5,334 nucleotides of DNA from Actinomycetota bacterium (GCA_013811645.1 JACCUU010000042.1:1-5334); one strand, 5' to 3'; shown: positions 1-5,246, counted from the first letter of the stretch. Translations and numbers: made by a program. Notes: generated from the sequence alone by a model not told the origin.

Positions 1-78
1 GCACCTACGGTTCTGGCATTGCTCGGCCTTTCCATTCCGCCTGAGATGGCCGGAAAGCCTCTCGCAACGAGCCTGTAA
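1..78 (+). CDS. C-terminal end of a probable alkaline-phosphatase-superfamily protein (phosphodiesterase/phosphomutase type), 5' truncated
   Basis: The frame is open from the first base to a TAA at 76-78 and encodes 25 residues, APTVLALLGLSIPPEMAGKP followed by LATSL. The pattern 'APTvLalLGlpiPpeMdGkPL' is the usual C-terminal signature of alkaline-phosphatase-superfamily enzymes: type I phosphodiesterase/nucleotide pyrophosphatase, sulfatase-like proteins and cofactor-independent phosphoglycerate mutase relatives. In these, this segment follows the last metal-binding histidine. No catalytic residue lies inside the window, so the substrate cannot be named. It ends 52 bp before the sigma factor gene on the same strand. 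The family call rests on a short motif recognised from memory; the reading frame itself is more certain than the family. Confidence 0.6.
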   Translation, partial: APTVLALLGLSIPPEMAGKPLATSL

Positions 79-112
79 AGGCCCGCGCACAAAGCCCTTA
101 CACACGAGCTTC

Positions 113-118
113 TATACT
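113..118 (+). promoter_or_regulatory. Probable -10 element for the sigma factor gene
   Basis: TATACT differs from the TATAAT consensus at one base. A start about 7 nt downstream (near 125) would leave a leader of only about 6 nt before the ATG at 131. No Shine-Dalgarno sequence lies between the hexamer and the ATG (CCGCCCGCCTAC). I find no convincing -35 hexamer 16-18 bp upstream, so the promoter is weak, activator-dependent, or read by a sigma factor with other -35 preferences. Confidence 0.4.
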
Positions 119-130
119 CCGCCCGCCTAC

Positions 131-724
131 ATGTCGCTGCCACAACCAGACCTCGGAGTCCTACGCAGGGCCCAGCGTGGCGACGAGCGCGCCTTCGCGA
201 TCATCGTCCGGACCTACGAGCAGCCCGTCTTCAACTACATCGTGCGCCTGACGGGCGACCGCAACCTCGCCGAGGACCTCACTCAGGAAGTCTTCTTGCG
301 GGTTTTCCAGGGGATTTCCGGATTCTCGCTGCGCTCGCGCTTCACGACCTGGCTCTTCCAGGTGACGAAGAACCGGGTGCTCGACGAGCTTCGCGCCATC
401 GAGCGTCGTCCGCGGGCCGTCGTTCAGCTCGAGGACATTCCTCCGCTCGAGGTCGTGGACGCGCCCGCTGAGCGCGCGGAGACCATCGACGCCCTCTGGC
501 GATCCGTCGAGCGGCTGAACCCCGATCTCAAGATGGCGCTGCTGCTCCGCGACGTTGTCGGCCTCTCGTACACGGAGATCGCGGAGACGCTCGAGATCAC
601 GCTTGCGACCGTTAAGTGGCGGATCTACAAGGCACGGGAAGAGGTTCAGCTCGCCCTGCATCGTGAAGGCGTGGTCGTGCCGATCCGCTCGGCACCGTCT
701 GCGATTTCGGCCGACCGGAGCTAG
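131..724 (+). CDS. ECF-type RNA polymerase sigma factor (sigma-70 family, RpoE-like)
   Basis: This 197-residue protein directs RNA polymerase to a specific promoter set. Sigma region 2 spans about residues 20-90: 'AEDLTQEVFLRVF' (47-59) is the core-binding helix, and 'FTTWLFQVTKNRVLDELR' (71-88) is the -10 recognition segment. A variable linker covers about 90-118. Sigma region 4 spans about 119-175, with the helix-turn-helix 'LSYTEIAETLEITLATVKWRIYKARE' (145-170, quoted by its ends LSYTEIAE...KARE) for -35 binding. There is no region 1.1 or 3, as is normal for ECF factors. A tail of about 20 residues (178-197, ending SADRS) follows region 4 and has no recognised motif. ATG 131 is the only ATG, GTG or TTG start in frame near the domain start, and it has no Shine-Dalgarno sequence. 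No anti-sigma gene is adjacent: the upstream neighbour is phosphatase-like and the downstream one is argS. The ECF group and the target regulon cannot be told from this window. Confidence 0.93.
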   Translation: MSLPQPDLGVLRRAQRGDERAFAIIVRTYEQPVFNYIVRLTGDRNLAEDLTQEVFLRVFQGISGFSLRSRFTTWLFQVTKNRVLDELRAIERRPRAVVQLEDIPPLEVVDAPAERAETIDALWRSVERLNPDLKMALLLRDVVGLSYTEIAETLEITLATVKWRIYKAREEVQLALHREGVVVPIRSAPSAISADRS

Positions 725-742
725 CGAGCACGACAGACTGGC

Positions 743-760
743 GTCTGGCTTGAACCAGAC
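743..760. repeat. Inverted repeat between the sigma factor gene and argS
   Basis: GTCTGG (743-748) and CCAGAC (755-760) are perfect 6-bp arms around the 6-nt loop CTTGAA. An outer pair, GCACGA (728-733) with TCGTGC (766-771), could extend the fold. No T-run follows. It could be a U-less terminator for the sigma gene, or an operator near the -35 region of the proposed argS promoter. With arms this short it may also be chance. Confidence 0.3.
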
Positions 761-777
761 CCGACTCGTGCGCCGCC

Positions 778-783
778 TACGAT
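778..783 (+). promoter_or_regulatory. Probable -10 element for a leaderless argS transcript
   Basis: TACGAT fits the TAnnnT pattern of actinobacterial -10 elements. Its last base is 7 nt before the G of the GTG start at 790, so transcription would begin at or next to the start codon. TTGAAC at 750-755 resembles a -35 box, but the 22-bp gap to the hexamer is too long for a standard promoter. Confidence 0.45.
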
Positions 784-789
784 GGCGCA

Positions 790-2319
790 GTGGCTGTCCA
801 CGATCCCGTCTCTGACCTCGCGCTCTCGCTTTCCGAGATTGCCGGCGTACCGGTCGTTCTCGAGCGTCCCGGCGACCCGGATCATGGCGACTATGCGACG
901 AACGTCGCGCTGAGGCTCGCGCCCACGCAGGGGCGTGCGCCGCGTGAGATCGCCGCGGATTTGGCGGCCGAGGCCCTTCGCGGAGAGCTGGCCGAGGCAG
1001 CCGAGCCTGCAGGCCCCGGGTTCCTCAATCTGCACATGTCCGACGCCTGGCTCACCGAGGCGTTGAGTGGGGTACTGACGGCCGCCGGCGACTTCGGCGC
1101 ACGCACCGCATCCGACCCAGAGCGGATCCAGGTCGAGATGGTCTCCGCCAACCCGACCGGCCCGCTGACCGTCGCCACGGCCCGTAACGCGGCTTACGGC
1201 GACTCAGTCGCACGAGTGCTCGCGTTCGCGGGTCACGACGTCGAGCGCGAGTACTACTACAACGATGCAGGGACGCAGATGGAGCGCTTCTACGCGTCGG
1301 TCGAGGCAGTCCGGCGTGGGGAGGAGCCGCCGAAGGACGGCTACCGCGGCGAGTACATCGCGGAGCTCGCGCGTCAGCCCGGCGATCCAGTGCCGCCGAT
1401 GCTCGCGCGGATCGAGCAGACGCTCGAGCGGTTCCGGGTGCACTTCGACACCTGGGTGCTGCAGAGCGATGTCGAGAGCGAGATCCCCGAGGCGATTGCG
1501 CTCCTCGAGACGTTCGAGCAGGACGATGCCGTCTGGGCGCGGACGAGCGCTCACGGCGACGACAAGGACCGCGTGCTCATTCGCTCCGACGGAACTCCCG
1601 GCTACTTCGCCGCCGATGCCGCGTACGTCCGGCGAAAGTATGCGCGGGAGTTCGACAGGCTGATCTACGTTCTCGGCGCCGACCACCACGGGTACGTGGG
1701 CCGGCTGCAGGCGCTCGCCGAGATGCTCGGGCACCCGCGCGACTCGCTCGAGGTTCTCATCTACCAGTTGGTGCACCTCGTCGAAGGCGGCATGACGAAG
1801 AAGATGTCGAAACGCCGCGGCGACGTGGCGTTTCTCGACGATCTCCTGGACACGATCGGCGTGGATGCCGCGCGCTGGTACCTCGTCTCTCGCGGGCACG
1901 ATCAGACGATCGAGCTCGACGTCGACCTCGCGAAGCAGCGAAACCAGAAGAACCCGGTGTACTACGTGCAGTACGCGCACGCACGCATCGCCGGGATCCT
2001 GCGGAACGCCGCCGAGACGGGCGTCGCGGCGGCCGGGCTCGCTACCTCGGCTACGGCACTCGCGCGCGAGGAGCGCGACCTGGTGAAGCGACTACTCGAG
2101 TTCCCGGCCCTCGTCGGCGAGGCTGCGGACCGGCGGGGGCCGCACTCGATCCCGAACTACGCGATTCGCGTCGCCGACGACTTCCATCGCTTCTACCACG
2201 AGCACCGCGTCCTCGACTCCGAGAACGAGGCGTTCCGGCTCGCGCTCTGCCTGGCGACTCAGCACGTCGTCGCCCGCTGCCTCGATCTGATCGGGGTCGA
2301 AGCGCCAGATCGGATGTAA
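790..2319 (+). CDS. argS: Arginyl-tRNA synthetase (class I) with a divergent HIGH motif
   Basis: This cytoplasmic enzyme charges tRNA-Arg with arginine using ATP. It has 509 residues, somewhat short against about 550-560 for many family members. Domains in order: N-terminal additional domain (about 5-85, with 'DHGDYATNVAL' at 31-41); Rossmann catalytic core beginning 'VSANPTGPL' (118-126); the ArgRS-typical 'EYYYNDAG' (154-161); 'GADHHGYVGRL' (296-306); KMSKR loop (338-342); 'NPVYYVQYAHARI' (388-400) leading into the DALR anticodon-binding helical domain; and the family-typical C-terminus 'IGVEAPDRM'. The odd feature is residues 127-130, where HxGH is expected but TVAT is read, removing both signature histidines and the glycine. 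The GTG at 790 is the first start after an in-frame TGA at 751, has no Shine-Dalgarno sequence, and lies 6 nt after a TAnnnT hexamer. Identity as ArgRS is secure; full catalytic competence is likely but not shown. Confidence 0.95.
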   Translation: MAVHDPVSDLALSLSEIAGVPVVLERPGDPDHGDYATNVALRLAPTQGRAPREIAADLAAEALRGELAEAAEPAGPGFLNLHMSDAWLTEALSGVLTAAGDFGARTASDPERIQVEMVSANPTGPLTVATARNAAYGDSVARVLAFAGHDVEREYYYNDAGTQMERFYASVEAVRRGEEPPKDGYRGEYIAELARQPGDPVPPMLARIEQTLERFRVHFDTWVLQSDVESEIPEAIALLETFEQDDAVWARTSAHGDDKDRVLIRSDGTPGYFAADAAYVRRKYAREFDRLIYVLGADHHGYVGRLQALAEMLGHPRDSLEVLIYQLVHLVEGGMTKKMSKRRGDVAFLDDLLDTIGVDAARWYLVSRGHDQTIELDVDLAKQRNQKNPVYYVQYAHARIAGILRNAAETGVAAAGLATSATALAREERDLVKRLLEFPALVGEAADRRGPHSIPNYAIRVADDFHRFYHEHRVLDSENEAFRLALCLATQHVVARCLDLIGVEAPDRM

Positions 2320-2336
2320 CGGAGAGAGAGGGCGGT

Positions 2337-2363
2337 CACCTTGTGACACAGTGTCACAAGGTG
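2337..2363. repeat. 27-bp perfect palindrome between argS and glpX (operator or terminator)
   Basis: CACCTTGTGACAC (2337-2349) and GTGTCACAAGGTG (2351-2363) are exact reverse complements around a single central A at 2350. The repeat begins 17 nt after the argS stop and ends 20 bp before the proposed glpX -10 hexamer, so it covers the expected -35 region. The core TGTGA-N7-TCACA resembles CRP/FNR-family (TGTGA-N6-TCACA) and Rex-type half-sites but has one extra central base. As RNA it would give a stem of about 11-12 bp, but GGGGTTGGG follows instead of a T-run, so it is not a standard intrinsic terminator. The near-zero spacer favours a dimeric protein site. Both roles remain possible, and no regulator gene in the window points to a binder. 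Confidence 0.7.
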
Positions 2364-2383
2364 GGGTTGGGCTGAAGCGGCGT

Positions 2384-2389
2384 TAGCAT
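2384..2389 (+). promoter_or_regulatory. Probable -10 element for a leaderless glpX-fba transcript
   Basis: TAGCAT fits TAnnnT, and its last base is 7 nt before the glpX GTG at 2396, the same geometry as at argS. Its first three bases are a TAG stop in the glpX frame, so translation cannot begin further upstream. No good -35 hexamer is seen at 16-18 bp. That region overlaps the end of the 27-bp palindrome, which would suit a regulated promoter. Confidence 0.45.
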
Positions 2390-2395
2390 GAGGGA

Positions 2396-3391
2396 GTGGG
2401 AGACGTCGATCGATCGATTCCCGACCGGAATCTCGCGCTCGAGCTCGTGCGCGTCACCGAGTCGGCCGCGACATTCGCGGCGCGCTGGATCGGGCGTGGA
2501 GACAAGCTTGCCGCCGACCAGGCCGCCGTCGATGCGATGCGGCTCATGCTCGACACCGTCTCGATGCGCGGGATCGTCGTCATCGGTGAGGGCGAGAAGG
2601 ACGAGGCGCCGATGCTCTTCAACGGCGAAGAGGTCGGAGACGGGACGGGGCCCGAGGTAGACGTCGCGGTCGACCCGCTGGAAGGTACGAGACTGACGGC
2701 TCTCGGCATGCCGAATGCGATCTCGGTTATCGCCGTTGCCGAGCGTGGAGCGCTCTTCTTCCCGGGCGCGGCGCTGTACATGGACAAGATCGCGGTCGGC
2801 CCCGAGGCCGCGGATGCGATCGACATCGACGCGAGCCCGACCGAGAACCTCGAGCGGGTCGCAGAGGCGAAGCACGTGGCCGTGAACGACCTCACCGTCG
2901 TCGTCCTCGAGCGAGAGCGTCACGACGAGCTCATCGCCGAGCTGCGTGAGGCCGGCGCCCGCGTGAACCTCATCCGCGACGGTGACGTCGCGTCCGCGAT
3001 TGCCGCAGCTCAGCTGGGCACCGGCGTCGACCTGCTGATGGGCATCGGCGGGACGCCCGAAGGCGTGATCTCCGCAGCGGCCATCAAGACTCTGGGCGGC
3101 GCGATGCAGGGCAAGCTCTGGCCCCGGAACGCGGACGAGCGGCAGCGGCTGGTCGACGACGGCTTCGACCTCGATCGCGTGCTGACCGCGGACGATCTCG
3201 TTCGTGGAGAGGATGTCTTCATCGCTGCAACGGGCGTCACCAGCGGTGCGCTGCTGCGGGGAGTCCGCGTCGTCGGCGACCACGTCGAGACCGAATCGAT
3301 CGTGATGCGCTCCCGCTCGGGCACGGTGCGGCGGATCACGGCCACGCACCCTTTGACCAAGATCCAGAGCTTGATGAAAGGAGCGCGCTGA
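2396..3391 (+). CDS. glpX: Fructose-1,6-bisphosphatase class II (GlpX type)
   Basis: This enzyme hydrolyses fructose-1,6-bisphosphate to fructose-6-phosphate and phosphate, the committed step of gluconeogenesis, in the cytoplasm. It has 331 residues, a normal family length. It opens with '[12 protein letters not shown]' (11-22), then 'GRGDK' (33-37), '[14 protein letters not shown]' (61-74), '[11 protein letters not shown]' (92-102), 'RDGDVA' (194-199) and '[13 protein letters not shown]' (216-228). Residues matching the metal and substrate ligands described for E. coli GlpX (D33, E57, D85, E88, E213) are D41, E65, D93, E96 and E222 here, all conserved. In some bacteria this family is bifunctional FBPase/SBPase, and I cannot exclude that here. 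The GTG at 2396 is the first start after an in-frame TAG at 2384, and the conserved N-terminus begins about ten residues later. The purine run AGGGA directly abuts the GTG, too close to act as a Shine-Dalgarno site. The TGA overlaps the fba ATG by one base. Confidence 0.95.
   Translation: MGDVDRSIPDRNLALELVRVTESAATFAARWIGRGDKLAADQAAVDAMRLMLDTVSMRGIVVIGEGEKDEAPMLFNGEEVGDGTGPEVDVAVDPLEGTRLTALGMPNAISVIAVAERGALFFPGAALYMDKIAVGPEAADAIDIDASPTENLERVAEAKHVAVNDLTVVVLERERHDELIAELREAGARVNLIRDGDVASAIAAAQLGTGVDLLMGIGGTPEGVISAAAIKTLGGAMQGKLWPRNADERQRLVDDGFDLDRVLTADDLVRGEDVFIAATGVTSGALLRGVRVVGDHVETESIVMRSRSGTVRRITATHPLTKIQSLMKGAR
3377..3383 (+). promoter_or_regulatory. Strong ribosome binding site for fba inside the glpX 3' end
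   Basis: AAAGGAG sits 7 nt before the fba ATG at 3391, within the last glpX codons. Together with the one-base TGATG stop/start overlap it supports ATG 3391 as the true start and suggests coupled translation of the two enzymes. Confidence 0.8.
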
Positions 3392-4413
3392 TGGCACCTA
3401 CCGAGCTGCACGAGACCGCCCGCGCGATCGTGGCCGGCCACAAGGGGATCCTCGCCGCGGACGAGAGCACTGGCACGATCAAGAAGCGTCTCGACTCGAT
3501 CGACGTCGAGTCGACCGAGGAGAACCGCCGCTTCTACCGCCAGCTCCTCTTCGCGGCGCCCGGCATCGAGGACTCGATCGGCGGCGTCATCCTCTACGAC
3601 GAGACGATCCGCCAGAGCGCGGACGACGGCACCTCGCTCGCCGAGGTTCTGGCGTCGAAGGGCGTCATCCCGGGGATCAAGGTCGACACCGGAGCGCATG
3701 ATCATGCCGGCTATCAGGGCGAGAAGGTCACAGAAGGCCTCGATGGCCTCCGGGCCAGGCTCGACGCATACCGGGACCTCGGCGCCCGCTTCGCGAAGTG
3801 GCGCGCGGTGATCACCATCGGCGACGGCATACCGACCGACGGGAACATCCGAGCGAACGCCCATGCGCTCTCCCGCTACGCGGCGCTCTGCCAGGACGCC
3901 GGCATCGTGCCGATCGTGGAGCCGGAGGTGCTCATGGACGCGGACAACACCCTCGAGGAGTGCTGGGAGGTGACGACGCGGACGCTGCACGAGACCTTCG
4001 CCGCGCTCTACGAGGACGGGCTCGACCTGCAAGGGCTGCTCCTGAAGCCGAACATGGTCATCTCCGGGAAGGGCTGCGCCGAGCAGGCGAGCGCGGACCA
4101 GATCGCGCGGGCGACTGTCGACTGCTTCCTCGGAGTCGTTCCGGCCGCCGTACCCGGGATCGTGTTCCTGTCGGGGGGCCAGTCCGAGGTTCAGGCGACC
4201 GAGAACCTGAATGCGATCAACCGAATCGGCGGCCCGTGGACGCTTTCCTACTCCTACGGCCGTGCGCTGCAGGCATCGGCGCTCGAGGCGTGGGGCGGCG
4301 ACCCGGCCAATGCGGAAGCCGCACAGTCGGTGTTCGTTCACCGCGCGCGCATGAACTCACGCGCGGCGGCGGGGGAGTGGAGCGCGGAGCTGGAGCAACC
4401 AGTTCCGGCCTGA
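3391..4413 (+). CDS. fba: Class I (Schiff-base) fructose-bisphosphate aldolase, eukaryote-like family
   Basis: This enzyme reversibly joins dihydroxyacetone phosphate and glyceraldehyde-3-phosphate into fructose-1,6-bisphosphate through a lysine Schiff base, without metal. The 340 residues match the classical glycolytic aldolase family (Pfam PF00274), not the DhnA-type or metal-dependent class II families. Expected active-site positions (rabbit muscle numbering in brackets) are present: D24 in LAADESTG (D33), K97 in GIKVDTG (K107), K136 in FAKWR (K146), E177 and E179 in VEPEV (E187, E189), the Schiff-base K219 in LLLKPNMV (K229), S261 in LSGGQSE (S271) and R291 in SYGRALQ (R303). The C-terminus ends PVPA and lacks the terminal tyrosine tail of animal enzymes, which is common among bacterial members. 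The start is secured by the AAAGGAG site and the overlap with glpX. Next to glpX it supplies that enzyme's substrate, so a mainly gluconeogenic role is inferred, though the reaction also serves glycolysis. Confidence 0.95.
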   Translation: MAPTELHETARAIVAGHKGILAADESTGTIKKRLDSIDVESTEENRRFYRQLLFAAPGIEDSIGGVILYDETIRQSADDGTSLAEVLASKGVIPGIKVDTGAHDHAGYQGEKVTEGLDGLRARLDAYRDLGARFAKWRAVITIGDGIPTDGNIRANAHALSRYAALCQDAGIVPIVEPEVLMDADNTLEECWEVTTRTLHETFAALYEDGLDLQGLLLKPNMVISGKGCAEQASADQIARATVDCFLGVVPAAVPGIVFLSGGQSEVQATENLNAINRIGGPWTLSYSYGRALQASALEAWGGDPANAEAAQSVFVHRARMNSRAAAGEWSAELEQPVPA

Positions 4414-4419
4414 ACCGAC

Positions 4420-4444
4420 GTTTGGAAGGTAGGCGTTCGGGCAC
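4420..4444 (+). promoter_or_regulatory. Possible stress-sigma (SigB/SigF-like) promoter for the DUF892 gene
   Basis: GTTT (4420-4423), then 15 nt, then GGGCAC (4439-4444) resembles the actinobacterial sigma-B pattern GTTT-N14-16-GGGTAC/T with one mismatch. It lies in the 63-bp gap between fba and the DUF892 gene, and the leader would be about 25 nt with a good ribosome site. DUF892 proteins are known stress-induced proteins in enterobacteria, which fits. Short degenerate motifs like this also arise by chance in GC-rich DNA. Confidence 0.35.
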
Positions 4445-4464
4445 GTTAAGGAGAACCTCTACCC

Positions 4465-4470
4465 AAGGAG
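4465..4470 (+). promoter_or_regulatory. Ribosome binding site for the DUF892 gene
   Basis: AAGGAG lies 6 nt before ATG 4477 and fixes that start over the later in-frame ATG at codon 5. A second AAGGAGA at 4448-4454 has no start codon at a usable distance. Confidence 0.8.
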
Positions 4471-4476
4471 ATCTCC

Positions 4477-4989
4477 ATGGCCACAGGCATGCAGGATCCG
4501 CGCGAGCTCTTCATGCACGAGCTCGGCGACATCCTCTACGCGGAGCGGACGCTCGTGAAGGCGCTCCCCAAGATGCAGCAGGAAGCCTCCGACGATGAGC
4601 TTGCGTCCGGCTTCGAGGCGCATCTCGAGGAGACGAAGCACCACGTGAAGAACGTCGAAGCCGCATTCGAGAAGCTCGGCGAGACTGCGAAAGCGGAGAA
4701 GTGCCCGGGCATCGACGGGATCAAGAAGGAGCACGACGAGTTCGTGACCAACGAGTCACCGTCACAGGAAGTGCTCGATTCGTTCCTGACGGGCGCCGCG
4801 GCTCGCGCCGAGCACTACGAGATCGCCGCTTACGAGGGTCTCGTCACGATGGCGGAGGCGATGGGCGAGACGGAAGTCGCGGAGCTGCTCGGCGAGAACC
4901 TCGAGCAGGAGAAGAAGGCACTCGCAAAGGTGCAGACGATCGGCAAGCGCCTCGCAGTGGCGGGCGCCAAGCAGAAGGCGACTGTCTAA
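4477..4989 (+). CDS. DUF892 (YciE/YciF-type) ferritin-like protein
   Basis: This 170-residue, almost entirely helical, highly charged protein matches the DUF892 family (Pfam PF05974), a four-helix ferritin-like fold related to E. coli YciF and YciE. Visible landmarks: 'ELFMHELGDILYAERTLVKALPKM' (10-33, first helix, with E23), 'HLEETKHHVKNVE' (49-61), 'RAEHYEIAAYEGL' (110-122) and 'LEQEKKAL' (142-149). The Glu/His-rich 'HLEET', 'AEHYE' and 'LEQE' patterns lie where the family has its putative di-iron ligands. The biochemical function is not firmly established; members are linked to general, osmotic or desiccation stress and possibly metal handling. There is no signal peptide or membrane segment. 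The spacing from fba and a possible stress-type promoter suggest separate transcription. A hairpin 13 nt after the stop probably ends the transcript. Confidence 0.92.
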   Translation: MATGMQDPRELFMHELGDILYAERTLVKALPKMQQEASDDELASGFEAHLEETKHHVKNVEAAFEKLGETAKAEKCPGIDGIKKEHDEFVTNESPSQEVLDSFLTGAAARAEHYEIAAYEGLVTMAEAMGETEVAELLGENLEQEKKALAKVQTIGKRLAVAGAKQKATV

Positions 4990-5002
4990 GCGCTCGATGC
5001 CG

Positions 5003-5032
5003 GCCGGACGAGCGATCGTTAGCTCGTCCGGC
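5003..5032. terminator. Hairpin between convergent genes, probable bidirectional terminator without U-tract
   Basis: GCCGGACGAGC (5003-5013) and GCTCGTCCGGC (5022-5032) are perfect 11-bp arms around the 8-nt loop GATCGTTA. The hairpin lies between the DUF892 stop (4989) and the stop of the - strand small gene (5055), where both transcripts would end. No T-run follows on either strand, so it would be a U-less hairpin terminator of the kind proposed for high-GC actinobacteria, or a 3'-end stabiliser. Confidence 0.6.
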
Positions 5033-5054
5033 TAGGCCTCGCTCGGCTAGCGGT

Positions 5055-5246
5055 TCAGACGCCCTGATCCTCGTCTTGCTCTGAAGGCGGACGGTTGTGG
5101 CCGTTTCCCGGATGAGCCTGATCTCCGGCGGCCGAGTCGGCCGCTCCGGCTCCGCCATACCCGCTCTCGTCGTCGCCGACGACCTGATCGTCTGGCCGGG
5201 TCTCTGCAGGGCCGTTCTTCTCCTCTGGCACTCGCTCTTCGGACAC
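5055..5246 (-). CDS. Small, very acidic, probably disordered protein of unknown function
   Basis: This encodes 63 residues starting MSEERVPEEKNG and ending SEQDEDQGV. By count it has 16 Asp/Glu against 4 Lys/Arg, is rich in Gly, Ala, Pro and Asp, and has almost no large hydrophobic residues (one Tyr, no Phe, Trp, Leu or Ile). No hydrophobic core, signal peptide or membrane helix is visible, so an unstructured, hydrophilin-like protein is likely. I do not recognise a family. Support for a real gene: a GTG start with GGAGG 5 nt upstream, and a start just one base after the stop of the preceding - strand frame (TGAGGTG), an operon-like arrangement. It converges on the DUF892 gene. Against: it is short and low in complexity, so a chance frame in GC-rich DNA is not excluded. 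Confidence 0.6.
   Translation of the reverse strand: MSEERVPEEKNGPAETRPDDQVVGDDESGYGGAGAADSAAGDQAHPGNGHNRPPSEQDEDQGV

Noticed and set aside
782..784. ATG just upstream of argS as an alternative start
   Set aside because: It is out of frame with the ArgRS coding sequence and would not produce the conserved N-terminal domain.
1204..1980. 258-codon open frame on the - strand
   Set aside because: Antisense to the ArgRS catalytic core, with low-complexity charged composition and no motif.
2342..2358. A classical CRP/GlxR site (TGTGA-N6-TCACA)
   Set aside because: The half-sites match but the spacer is 7 nt, not 6, so a specific CRP call is not justified. It is kept only as an unassigned palindrome.
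2388..2390. ATG upstream of the glpX GTG
   Set aside because: Wrong frame for GlpX. Its product (MREWETS...) is an arginine-rich shadow.
2406..2417. TCGATCGATCGA palindrome near the start of glpX
   Set aside because: It is a short GATC-type repeat inside coding sequence, fully accounted for by the VDRSI codons.
2354..3397. 347-codon open frame on the - strand
   Set aside because: It mirrors glpX codon for codon and has no family motif or ribosome site; a shadow frame.
3491..3514. 9-bp inverted repeat TCGACTCGA/TCGAGTCGA inside fba
   Set aside because: It is fully explained by the codons for LDSIDVEST using the favoured TCG, GAC and GAG. No sign of function, though an RNA hairpin is possible.
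3010..4341. 443-codon open frame on the - strand
   Set aside because: It lies fully antisense to glpX and fba, both with complete catalytic motifs. The predicted protein is Arg/Asp-rich with no recognisable domain, typical of antisense frames in GC-rich DNA.
4465..4480. AAGGAGATCTCCATGG resembles an engineered expression-vector ribosome site with BglII and NcoI sites
   Set aside because: Flanking sequence is continuous native-looking GC-rich genomic DNA with no vector features, so coincidence is the simpler reading.
3798..4598. 266-codon + strand frame running from fba into the DUF892 gene
   Set aside because: Arg/Gly-rich out-of-frame reading of two well-supported genes, with no domain.
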